Part shown: positions 22,912-33,200 of the stretch, one piece after another
Layout of the letters: each line of letters begins with the position of its first letter
Numbering within the stretch: position 1 is the stretch's first letter
NCBI GenBank assembly: GCA_964036155.1
Contig: OZ038422.1
Coordinates: 62,023,201 to 62,087,200 of the forward strand
From: Diploscapter coronatus
Lineage: Eukaryota > Nematoda > Chromadorea > Rhabditida > Rhabditidae
Direction: 5' to 3'
DNA length: 64,000 nt
Position numbers and translations under genes: made by a program
The notes under the pieces: generated by a model
Database searches by the model: none
Seen by the model: only the letters and a program-made list of their open reading frames with translations
What the model was told of the DNA's origin: nothing

Positions 22912-24110
22912 TTATCGCCATTTATTCGTTTGTGGATCGTATTCTTCAATAACGTCACAGAAGTTTATCGGGCAGGAAGAACTATCGTTTACTTTCTCAA
23001 TATTTTGAAATCTAAGTTAACAAATACTTCGTATAAATATATTCAAAATCTCAGCTCACCCTCCGATTGCGTACAATTTCCCGTTAGCGACAATGAGAGA
23101 ATGAAAATGTCTTGCATAATTCATGCTAGCGATTCGAGAAATTCGATTGACAACTGGAGCTGAGGGGTCGACACACAGACAGGATTTGAATACTTGACCA
23201 CTAAATATATAATGATACATTATTTATCATACAAAATTAACGACTATTGTCCTCCAGTTATGTAAATCTTTCCATTTAGCGATGCAACTCCGAATGAAGT
23301 TCGTTGTTCTGGAATCTCTCCGATTTCAATCCATTTCCGTTCATCGTCTGATAATCGATATATCTTATTACTAATAAGTTCATCAATAACTGAATATCCA
23401 TAATTACAATAATGAATATACTATAATGTGACCGTATAAAATTCTATCGCATGTTATTGTTTGAACACGATCAATTGGAAGAGGAAGAGCAGGCCCTATT
23501 TGCCATTTTCTATCTATTAAAACCTGAATAAATTATTTAATTATTTCATGGACTCTTATTAGATCTTCTTACATCAACGCGATTAGTCCATTCATATGTT
23601 TTAGGATCCACTCCACCCAAATAATATAATTTATCTTTGAAATAAGCTACAGATGCATATGCACGCCATTCAGGAGGAGCTGGACCTGTAAAATTCTTTG
23701 AATTGGTCATTCATGAATTTGTTGATAAGACCTCTTGAAGTTTGTCGAGTATTCAAGTCATATATTTCAGATGATCCATTTCCGCTAATTCCAAGAATCT
23801 GAAGTCTAAGAAATTATTCCAAATAACGAGCATAAGAATTCACGTTATTCTGTATAATTGCTACTTGACATGGCAGATACCAATTGTGGAATTGTGCAAT
23901 CTCTTCTACTGAGCGAGTAGATGAATTGAACAAGCATATTCTTCCTTCGCGACTATCATTAGTTAAATATAAATCTAAATTATAATAAATTATTGAATCT
24001 TTTATTCCGTTAAATGTATTCTTATTTCTTACAGTAAAATAAAATTGCATGTGAATTGTTTCCACCAGTCTGAAAATATTGATATTTAGGGTTAATTCGT
24101 CTATTGTATT
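22912..24110 (-). CDS. Kelch-repeat protein, copy 2, F-box part lost or replaced
   Basis: A diverged duplicate of the gene at 18838-20126, about 80% identical across the kelch exons (for example REGRICLFNSSTRSVEEIAQFHN against REGRICLFNSYACSVEVIAKFHN). Frames stay open. A TAG that appears in the blade at 23242-23250 lies across the exon-intron junction (CAATA|GTCGTT) and is spliced away. The 3' end is shortened: the codons after PQTNKW read CGA TAA, so the last six or so residues of copy 1 are gone. The 5' end differs. The region homologous to the end of the F-box exon is present (LVETIHMQFYF), but upstream no LPxEL F-box is seen; instead the frame runs into unrelated sequence (INNTIDELTLNINIF). 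It may be a truncated gene, may use the exons at 24618-25303 as a new N-terminus, or may be decaying. Confidence 0.65.
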
Positions 24111-24617
24111 ATTAATCAATGAGATTTCAATTCCTTTCTGAAATTATCACTTCCATTTTAGTAATGATTATTTATTTTCAAAATGAAAAAATGACATTTT
24201 GGATCACCCTCGATCAAATCCCCCCAACCGTTTATGATAAATTGAAGCCTTGCGGTAATTTTTAGACAGGAATCATGCATGAGAAGATCCTTCGCGCTCT
24301 TTCTAATGAACGAGAAATGACGACTTGGGATAATTTTCAATCGTTTGGATATATTCAAAAATCATGATCACGAATTCAATTGACGAAAAAACGTTAGCAA
24401 AAGTGAAATTCAAAAGAAAAAAGAAATCTTCTCAAAATCACAGCTTTCTATGGGACTATCCATTTCGAAAACGGTAACAAGTCTTAGAATCAGTAAAAAT
24501 CGGGCTTTCTTGTGGAGTAATTTTCATTATTCATGTTTTATATTTCAAAACCTACTTGCGCCCTCTAATCATATGATCAAAAACACCATTTCTATTAAAG
24601 AAAGTAAATTTGATTAC

Positions 24618-25303
24618 CTTTCCAATCGGCAGAAAATAATATAGTATAAGGTAAAACGTAATCAACCTTACATAACTTGACGATTGAGAAGTTGATATTT
24701 TTCATATCTTTCTGAATTAAAGGTACCTCGAACTCGATTTCTTCATTCTTCATCCATTTGTCGAAAGCATCCGAGTTATTCAACGATGACTTTATGCTAT
24801 TTATTCTCTGGGCAAATTCTTCTAAAATAGTAAATAAGTTATGTTTTACAGATAACTGAATAACCTAAATCGGTATATTTCTCAAACATTGCAGTGATAA
24901 TTTCCTTAATATGATCATTCTGAAAACCGTAGAAATCTGGCATCTAAAATTCCGTTGGCATTTCTTATTGATAAAAATACTGCTTGGTTTACCTTTGATC
25001 GGTCCATTAGAAAACGCCATTTTCTATATTCCACCCGTGCTTTTTTAGGCATGTCTTTCGAAATCGCGTCGATGCTATCGATTTTGTCGGAAATAGATAA
25101 ATCGTCCGCCTTCCATAGACTTTTGATGAGATTCTTCTGTGGAACATCCAACATTTCAACAAACGATGGTAGTTCCTAAAAGTTTCTGATAAAATATTAT
25201 CATCTAGAAAAAGTAATTCGTTACAGAAAATTTAATTTGAATTTCAACTTACGGTTTTGGAAAGAGAATTTGTAGAAGTTGGTGTAGACCTATCACTCAT
25301 CAT
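24618..25303 (-). CDS. Unrecognised gene, four in-phase 5' exons
   Basis: Exons 25253-25303, 24993-25175, 24865-24919 and 24618-24821 have canonical splice sites and consistent phases (0, 0, 1, 1), giving about 164 residues starting MMSDRSTPTSTNSLSKT. The body is charged and helical (VPQKNLIKSLWKADDL, MPKKARVEYRKWRFLMDRSK, EEFAQRINSIKSSL) with no signal peptide, cysteines or membrane span. Downstream on the same strand the reading becomes unclear: plausible coding scraps (GVFDHMIRGRK near 24570; KIIPSRHFSFIRKSAKDLL near 24300) do not join in phase. It may be the N-terminal part of the kelch copy 2 gene, or an independent gene whose 3' part is degraded. I do not recognise the family. Confidence 0.5.
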
Positions 25304-25433
25304 GGCTGAATTTGGTTGACTTCGAATTTAAGAAATGCTTATCAACAGCTTCTTCGTATGTTATAAAGCGAGCTAATATTAGTCAGGTAAACAACTTGGG
25401 AAGATTGTATAAATGTGGTACGGTGGGCTAGCC

Positions 25434-25516
25434 CCAGCATAATTGGTCATGGGCCCATAGTCAAATAGTGGTCATGGCCCCTTATGGGCCCATTATGGCC
25501 TATGACCAATTATGCT
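25434..25516. repeat. 83-bp palindrome with GGGCCCAT core
   Basis: AGCATAATTGGTCAT on the left pairs with ATGACCAATTATGCT on the right. Inside, GGGCCCATAG pairs with TTATGGGCCC, and GGTCATGGCC adds a third pairing block. Only a few mismatches occur over the whole structure. Confidence 0.9.
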
Positions 25517-26005
25517 CGGGAGCAAATCGGAGGTCAGGTGGGAGTAAATAAGCGGACGAGATTTCCAACCAATTTATTATCTCAAACTTGGGTAGTTAAA
25601 CTTTTTAAAAAGTGAAAAAATGAAAAATTTTAATAAAAAGTCATCCCGCGAGAAATGTGTGAGCAGAAAAGAATGCTGTTTTATGTTGAGGCCGAAAAGT
25701 GGGAGGCAAGAGGAAAAGAAAACATTTTGGGTAGGATGGAACCTAAACACAAGAAACATTAGAAATTAGTCAAATTATCCGAAATTCAACAAAAAATTAA
25801 GAAATTTCAAAAATGAAAGGGAACACATGCATGTGCGCAGTGTAAAAAAGGGCGTAAAATAGTGAAAAGCCAGAGCGCTAAAGAAATAAAGGCTGAGGCT
25901 GAGCGGGGACAGTGATAAAAATGAACCCATCCTACGAAAACAGCGGGCGGAGAGAAGCCCCGCCCCGAGAGAAATAGAGACGAGGGCTAAAACATCAATA
26001 CGACT

Positions 26006-26116
26006 AAGGGGCCGTCCAGTAATGGGTTTTTCGAATTTCGGAAAGCAGAAACAGAGACAGAAATGGCCAAAAATCGATAGAAAACATAAACAATTTCTAG
26101 ACGGCCCTGGTTCATA
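26006..26116. mobile_element. Short inverted-repeat element, GGCCGTCCAG family, copy 2
   Basis: The ends AGGGGCCGTCCAGTAAT and AATTTCTAGACGGCCCTGG are inverted repeats. Its reverse complement aligns with 5684-5752, sharing GAACCAGGGCCGTC-AGAAATT and CTGCTTTCCGAAATTC, with about 35 bp extra in the middle. Copy 1 may be an internal deletion derivative. Confidence 0.75.
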
Positions 26117-26742
26117 TTTACAATTAGTTGCAATTGCATGGACTTTTGTCCATTCATTCTCTCTCTCCATTTTCCGCACTATTTTGAGCGAGCTGCAGGT
26201 TGTAATGCAATTCAGTGTGAACGGGCCCCAAAGAGAAACCTCGAGTGCAAATCTTCATGCCCTTTTCTTTTCCAGGGAACAAAATAAAGGGAGACAAATC
26301 AGCGGGTAACGCAAACCGTTGAAAAAAGATTGTATCAAAATTATTATTTTTCATGAGAAATGATATTTATCAAAGTTGTTCCTTTCATCAAGACACATTT
26401 TCATTATAAATGCGTTCAGCAGACGCAGGGCGATACAGCACTACCGATATAAAGCTTTCCACAGTTCTTGAACAGGTCTAATTTTTAGAGCGGATTCGAA
26501 AACCTATTTTAGTAAAAACAAAAATCAAAAATCTTTTTCGAGTAGTTCCGATTTTTCCATCTAAATTTTATCGGAAAACTGGTATTTTATCGCAATTGCA
26601 TTCCGTTTTCAATTTTAATCGATCAATATCATTGATTTCATGTTCCTTAACCTAGGGACCGTCAAGCCCCGCCCCTTTCACTTGATTCAAGAATGTCCAT
26701 AGTTGATAACCCTTTCGATTATCGCCGATTTTTTTTGTTTTA

Positions 26743-28007
26743 TTAGGTTGTGGCATAAGTAATGAGAAAATTTTGGCATTTACATTTGATCATATTTCGC
26801 AAAAATGAGACAACGAACGGATTAGAAGTAATTGCCATTAGCATTGACTGTTTCCTTCCAACGACCTGGCAGAGCATGGATACCAGCCCTGTAGAACTCC
26901 GCAGTCTGTGAGCCGAAGAATCCCTTCAGTGCAGATTCGACATCCTTACGATCCTTGAAGTTCTGTCCTCTAAGGAAGTGACTGAGGTGCTTGAAGAGGT
27001 GGTAATCAGAGAGGGCCAGGTCGGGACTATAAGGGGGATGGGGTAGTACGTGCCATCCATAATCCCTCCAGTTCAGCCTTCACACTTGCAACATGTGGCC
27101 TAGCATTATAATGCTGGAAGTAGATTTCGGCCTGTGCTCCTCGAGTGTTTTCCAGATGTAACTTTAACTTTCGTAGCTGTGCAGTGTAGACCTGTGCCGT
27201 TACTGTTTCACCCTCCTTCAATGTCTCCCAGTATTCAATACCGTTCACACTCCACCATATACAGAGTAGGATCTTTTTGGGGTGTAGAGAGGGTTTAGGG
27301 ACGTCCTCTGGTTGTTCATCCTCATCGACCCACATTGCCCTTCTCTCACTGTTATCGTAGAGGACCCATCTTTCGTCCCCAGTGATAACACGATCCAGCC
27401 AGTTCGTTGTGCGATGATACGCTAGAAGATTCAAAGCAGCATCAACCCTCCTATCCTTGTCAAAATCCGAAAGAGCATGGGGTACCCATCTTCCAAGCTT
27501 AGCCTTCTTCCCAATGGTCTTCAGTCCTCGGGCTACAGTGGACCAGTCAACACCAAGGACTGTCTCCATCTCCCGCGTAGTAAGATAGAGGTCATCCTCC
27601 ACGATCTCCCGCAATTTGTCCAAATCCAGCTCCCGTGGACGACCTGACTTGGGTTCATCTTCAAACGAGTAGTCTTCTTCCTTGTAACGAGCGACATAAC
27701 GATAGATGGTGGTTTGAGAGGGGGCATTGGTGTCATACGTAGCAGTAAGTTTCTCATGGATATCCTTCACTTTGAGGCCACTTAGGAATAAAAAAAGAAC
27801 TACATTCCGTAAATTAAAATTGTTGGGAATAAAAGCATTCGGCATGTCTCACTAGTAGACTGAGTCGATATGATGGTGGATTGTTCACGCATAGGGACCC
27901 TCCCACTATTTATCCCCCCAATGCACTTTGTCCCCTGATAACACATGAAAGAGAGAGGAACGGACAAACAACATGCAAAAATTCTCATTACTTATGCCAC
28001 AACCTAA
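26743..28007 (-). mobile_element. Mariner-family DNA transposon, 1265 bp
   Basis: Both ends are intact. TTAGGTTGTGGCATAAGTAA starts at 26743 and its inverse ends at 28007; the pairing runs about 26 bp (through TGAGAA) and is exact. A TA target duplication flanks each side (26741-26742 and 28008-28009). The length fits a full mariner. The transposase gene inside is broken (see the next entry), so the copy is non-autonomous, but its termini could still be mobilised by a related enzyme. Confidence 0.97.
26822..27845 (-). pseudogene. Mariner transposase, frameshifted and with an altered catalytic motif
   Basis: The frame from ATG at 27845 encodes the mariner DNA-binding half (two helix-turn-helix regions; SFEDEPKSGRPRE linker) and the catalytic core with the first Asp in ITGDERWVLYDN. 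The second motif reads FQHYNARPH where the family has HDNARPH or HDNAPxH, so the second catalytic Asp is Tyr. Near 27059-27063 one base too many (GAGGGATTAT) shifts the frame and causes a stop at 27027. The other frame then continues with YSPDLALSDYHLFKHL, carrying the third Asp, to TAA at 26822. Total length 1024 nt is one more than a multiple of three, matching a single-base insertion. Both lesions would abolish activity. Confidence 0.93.
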
Positions 28008-28486
28008 TACTTTTGTTTTTAATAGTTTATCGGTACCTACTATACAATTCGATACCGCTCTTTCACGTGGCGATATCGATTTATTGATTGGGTGAGAAAT
28101 AAGTCCGTAAATGCGCGTCAAATGCACACCAAATTACGACAATGCCAATATTTCGAGTTATAAAAAAGGTACATTTAATTTTTTTGATAAATCGGTACAC
28201 TTAGCTGACATGTATAACATATGTAGAAATTAGAAAATTCCTAGGACCCGCAACTTTTCCCGAGGCAATAATAGATGCTCGTCTTTGCAGTACTGTATCT
28301 TGACAAGCGGTCGTTAAAATCGTCTGAAAACTTGACTAAAATAAAAATTTTATTCTTGTGTACTTTCCAATAACATTTTCTTATCATTTATTTCTAGAAA
28401 TTTTATATGAACTATCGTATATCCACAAATAAGGTGAAAACTTAAAGCTCGACAAGAAAAATAATGAACAAAGTTGGGCGACGAGT

Positions 28487-28572
28487 AGTTTTGTCCCGAA
28501 GCTATTATAGAAAGGAGAAATAGCATAAGGGAGAGAAAGAAGCTGAAAGAAATAGCGCGTTTGGGACAAAAG
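28487..28572. repeat. Purine-rich module bounded by TTTTGTCCC inverted repeats
   Basis: AGTTTTGTCCCGAA (28487) and TTTGGGACAAAAGT (about 28559) are inverted repeats around about 57 bp of purine-rich DNA with two AGAAATAGC boxes. Confidence 0.75.
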
Positions 28573-28796
28573 TACACGCAGCCAAAAATCGATAAAATAA
28601 CCGTTTCAAATCGCGCGAAATCACCCTTGAATTTCCGAAAATGGCCGGTAAAAGTATAAGTGCTAAAACCGATTAGATGAGCATGATAATAACGTATTTT
28701 TCAACTAGATGCTAGTAAAAATTAAGCCTGACGCAGTTTTGCAATTTCTTCACTTTTGCAAAACCAGGCCATAGTTTAAATCGATGAGAATCTAGA

Positions 28797-28988
28797 AGTA
28801 AAACTGAAAGAGCCCTCATTAAAAAGGATTTCCTGTATTTCTTACCACTAAGTTTCCCTTACCTTCTTGTAGTTTTCACCCTTTTCTGGAAAATAGCAGG
28901 GGAAGGGAAAAAAGTAAAGCTACAAGGTAAGGGTAACTTAGGGATAAATAATACAGGAGACCTTAAAAAGAGATCTAGTTTTACGAAA
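28797..28988. repeat. Foldback element, arms ~75 bp
   Basis: The left arm (28797-28874) contains TTTCCTGTATTTCTTACCAC, TAAGTTTCCCTTACCTT and TTGTAG. The right arm (28918-28988) gives the reverse complement with small indels. The loop is about 45 bp. No gene overlaps it. Confidence 0.85.
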
Positions 28989-30295
28989 TCTCAAACAATC
29001 AACAGCTCATTCTGAAAGAGCTATGTCTATTTTGGAACAAAGTTATGGTATCGAAAGCCTAGAATGAAAGTCTACCCTCCACCTAATAAAATATGAATTC
29101 TTTTGTAAGATTCGTGACTTCTATTTTAAAGTTACGGTATTTTCGGTTATGGAACTGAACAAGTATTGCTCAAAATTATACCCGAATGATAAAAAAAACT
29201 TGTAGGTAAAAGCGAGAAAACTCATAAAACTGTCCTAGCAAATCTAAACAATTAGACGCATCTACAGTATACAGAAATCAGTGAAGTATCGTAAAGCGGA
29301 AATATTTTAGATTTATATTTTAACCATTTTTAGGCTCCTATGCTAAAGTATAGAAGAGATATTCCAACTTCACGAAAAAATTAAAATTCAATCGATACGA
29401 CCTTTTAAACATCTATATAATTCAAGTTTCTTGTCGTCTGTTTTCTTGAGATCAAACAATTTCCTTTGTAAGCGGTTTTGGAAAGAACAACGTCCTATTT
29501 TTGATGTCCTACAGGGATTTGCAGGGAAACTTGATATTTTGTGAGCAAGCAATGAAGCATCTGTAGGTTTGGAAATGGCTACGGACTTTGATAATCGACC
29601 CAAAAATTATAGCATATTGAGAAAGTGGAATGTTACTGACGCCATTTTGAAAAATTATACCAAATGGCTTTTCTACCATTTCAACTAGCACGAAATTTGG
29701 TCTACTTTGAAGAGAATGAAGCGGGAAATTTTGCTCTCATTTTTGGGTCTATTATCAAATGATATGAAATGGTAGGGCACCATTTTAGATGGTATCGCGT
29801 GGTTGTTTGGAGTCTGGTTCAATGGCAGTTATTGTCGAGGATTCTGATGGCCTGACGCTGCTAGTGTTTTGAGTGGACGTTGAGGCTGAAAAAAACTAAT
29901 AAATTTTTCGATTTTTATTTTTATTCTCATTTGTTAAGTTCAATTATTCGAAAAATTCCAAATTTTCATAATACAAGATTTCTATTAAAAACATTAGCGT
30001 TAAATTCTAAACATTTGAACATTTTCAGACTCAACCTGAGAGATCGCCTTATTACTTTTTCATAAGTCATTTTTCAATTTTCTTTTAGACAATTTGCAAA
30101 TGACGGAATTAAAAATGACGAAATGCTCTTTTTGCATACTATTTCCTTTCTCTTCTCTTACTCACTAACACAATATTCCGCCATTTACAGGTTGCCTTTT
30201 TTCTAATTTTTTTCCAGAAAAATTTAAAAAAATCTCCATTCTCAATTTTGTAAAAGTGAGCAGATTTGAGCATTTTGCCTTTTTTTATAGAATTT

Positions 30296-33200
30296 TTACA
30301 AATTTCCACCTTCATTCTTTCCGGAGTACACGGGCGTGAGTGTGGGCGGATTTCTGGCAGTGGGTGTGGCGCCGAGTAGCTCCGACGCAATCGACCCAGT
30401 CTCGTCGTCAGAAGCAGTCAACCCCGTCATATCAGACGACTCGAATTCTGACTCGCACTCGGAATCGGAGACTGAAATTTGTTTTCTTATATTTTTAAGT
30501 TCGACCTCCCAAGATTGTTTTTTCAAAGATTCAAACTTGGTCTTTTACTAGAAAGTTTGTGCACTGGTCATTTTTAAATCCATCTTTCTCGAAGAAAAAG
30601 ATATATGTTTATTATATATATATATATATGAAAGGTATCTTAAAAGATCAAGTTTAAATAGAAAAATCTTTAGATATAAAAAAGACTTACAATCTGATAA
30701 GAACACTGCATCAGACTGCCTGCCAGGTTGGAGCGACTTGGAGTGCTTCAGAAGCGGCCTGACAACGGGAATTTTCGACATGGCCGCAGCCAAATCCGTG
30801 AACGACGTCGTACGTTCGAGGTCCATGCCACGTTGCTGCTGGAAAAAAGTGAATTATCTACAGAAATTTGCTGAAAGAGGAATATCATTTAAAAATTTTA
30901 AAAAAATTTCATGAGCAGGGATATGAATTAAATTTTTTTTTCAAAAATATGAATTAAACAATTTCTTTTCAAAATGTTAGCATTTTCCTCACGTTCTCCT
31001 TGCGGCTGTTCTGTCGAGTGTAGCGGTGATTCTGGTAGATGTTCTCGCCGAACAGAATGCCTCGAAGTGGGGGCTTCTTGACAAGATCTTCTACCTGTAG
31101 AAAATCAATATCTTTAAACTATTTTCTCTTGAAATCAGTATTTAAGAATGGTAACGCCCTAAAAAATCCCTTCATGATGTCACTTATGCATCTTCCTTCA
31201 AAAATAAATAATTTCATGCAAAAATGATAGCTTTTTTGAAAGAACGAGAAATTTTAGGTTGACTACCATTCGAAAAACATCAATATAAAAACTCTAAACT
31301 TACCTTCTCCTTTCCGTACTCATATCCCAAAGCCATGATGGAGTTGAATTTGCCGAAGTCCAGAGTTTTGAAGGCTTCGATTGCAGGCCTCAGGTACATG
31401 CAGTAGGGCGCCTTCTTCACCGTCATCAGCTGGCGCACACACGACACGTATGCCAAACGGCTCTGGAAAGAATCGATACCTTTAAATTTATTTTCGACTT
31501 TCTAAGAAATATAATTTATATACAGAATTTCCGAAGATTTTTGCAATTTCAAGAATATATTTTTTAAAAGCGTTATATAAATTGTTCTATATCAGAATAT
31601 ATAGTTTTAAAATTTACAAATTTAAAAATGTTCTTTTTCAATAAAGGCGAACCTGTATCTCCTCCATGTTCAAAATGCGGACGGGAGTGCCCCAGGGGTT
31701 GAGTCGCTTGAAGAGCACCCACACCCCACTTAGAGTGTCGCCGTAGTCGTCCAGATTCGTCTCATCCGCAGAGCCAACGTCGACCGCGATTACGCACTTG
31801 GCGCCCATCGACCCAAAACAATAAAAATATTTTTTGTTGAAAATCAATAAATCGATAAAAATTAACTTTTAGGATATTAAAGTTTCTATTGGTGAAAATA
31901 AAATCATAAAATTTCTACTTTTTAAATAACTCTTTCTTCGTTCATCATATACAGAAAACCATATTTTTAAAGTGTTTTTGATTATTTTATTTAAAAAAAA
32001 AGTCAAAATCCCACCTCATAACATCAGCCGGTAAATTGTTGACATATCCCCCGTCCAGCAGCAAATGGCCGTCCTTTGGATCGCAGAGGGGAGGTAAGTA
32101 ACCGGCCAGGGACATTGAGGCTCGAGAGTATGACCACAGAGGACCGGAGCGATGAACCCGCATTTCAGAGGTGCTGAAAGTTTTGCTTTAATTTGATGGT
32201 TTTACTTTTTAAAACTTATTTAGAATGATTTTTTTTGTAAAAATCTAAAAAATAGGACGAAATGTTGCTTTTTGTAGGTTTTCAATAGAATTTTCTATAG
32301 GGAGAAAATTATCTTTTAGAATCTTTTTCCTACACATTATAATAGAGGAAAATAAAATTTGTAAAAATGAATTTTTGGAAAATGAGAAAAAAGGACTAAC
32401 CTAATATCCGTGGTGATGCAGAAGTAGGGTATCCAGCAGTCCTCAATCAGTCGATCTCCGAATGCTTCCTGGGCGGATTTGTTGAACTGCGATCCAGTGA
32501 ACATGGCCGAATAGGCATACGTCAGGTCCCAGATCTTGCGCCACAACGAGCTCATCGTCTGCAAGTTCAAAACTCACGACTAACCAGATTTTTGCGAAAC
32601 TTTAATTTTTTAGCGATATTTTCTATCAAGTCATACAAAAAGTTGCATTTTTCTATCTTCAAAAACTTGTGGATTTTCAAAAATCTCTTTTTCCGTCTTC
32701 ATATAAGAAAATAATAATGAAATTTTCTATCTTTCGAAAATAAAAAAAATTTAAAATCCACCTGAAACCAAGCCCTGGCCTTGATCTCTACTCTTGCTGG
32801 ATCGGGGATCTCTGCGTAGAGTCCGCCTATTAAAGAGCCAATCGAAGTGCCGCCGATGATGTCAATCGGCACGTTCTGCTCTTTCAACGCTTTCAGCACA
32901 CCGACATGCGAGGCTGCAAATTTAACAATTTAAAATTACTGCTATTTTTGAATTTTGAAAATTAGCAAACACTATTCAGATAAGTTCAAGTAGTGCTTTT
33001 AAAATTCGTTATTTCTTAGACTTTACTTTTTTCCTATTCAAAAATAACTATCTATCTAAATATAAAATCGACGAAAAACCTTTTAAAATTATTATACGAT
33101 ATTTTCTATTGAAAGTGCATATTTCTAACAAGGGGCAAGCATGACAGATTTTCGAGATTTCTCAAAATCCTACCTCCTCTTGCGCCACCGCCCCCAAGTA

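Larger units (their letters stand above)
25304..26742. other. Intergenic stretch before the mariner element
   Basis: Contains the palindrome at 25434-25516, a purine-rich module (25850-26000) and the inverted-repeat element at 26006-26116. No gene was supported; the overlapping open frames of 95-134 codons on both strands are compositional. Confidence 0.5.
28008..30295. other. Intergenic stretch between mariner and NTE
   Basis: No gene was supported. It contains a purine module bounded by TTTTGTCCC repeats (28487-28572), a foldback (28797-28988) and a cluster of ACCAAATGG / TACCATTT motifs (29655-29795). The last few hundred bases should be NTE 3' UTR, although no AATAAA was seen on the minus strand close to the stop. 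Confidence 0.5.

Noticed and set aside
23240..23250. In-frame TAG in the third kelch blade of copy 2, suggesting a pseudogene
   Set aside because: In copy 1 the exon ends at CAGGA|GTCGTT. The same junction in copy 2 (CAATA|GTCGTT) puts the TAG across the splice site, and the joined codon reads TAT.
24158..24358. BACK-like segment (SFIRKSAKDLLMHDSCLKI) suggesting a BTB-BACK-kelch protein
   Set aside because: The resemblance is faint, no BTB domain is clear, and the frame does not join neighbouring exons in phase.
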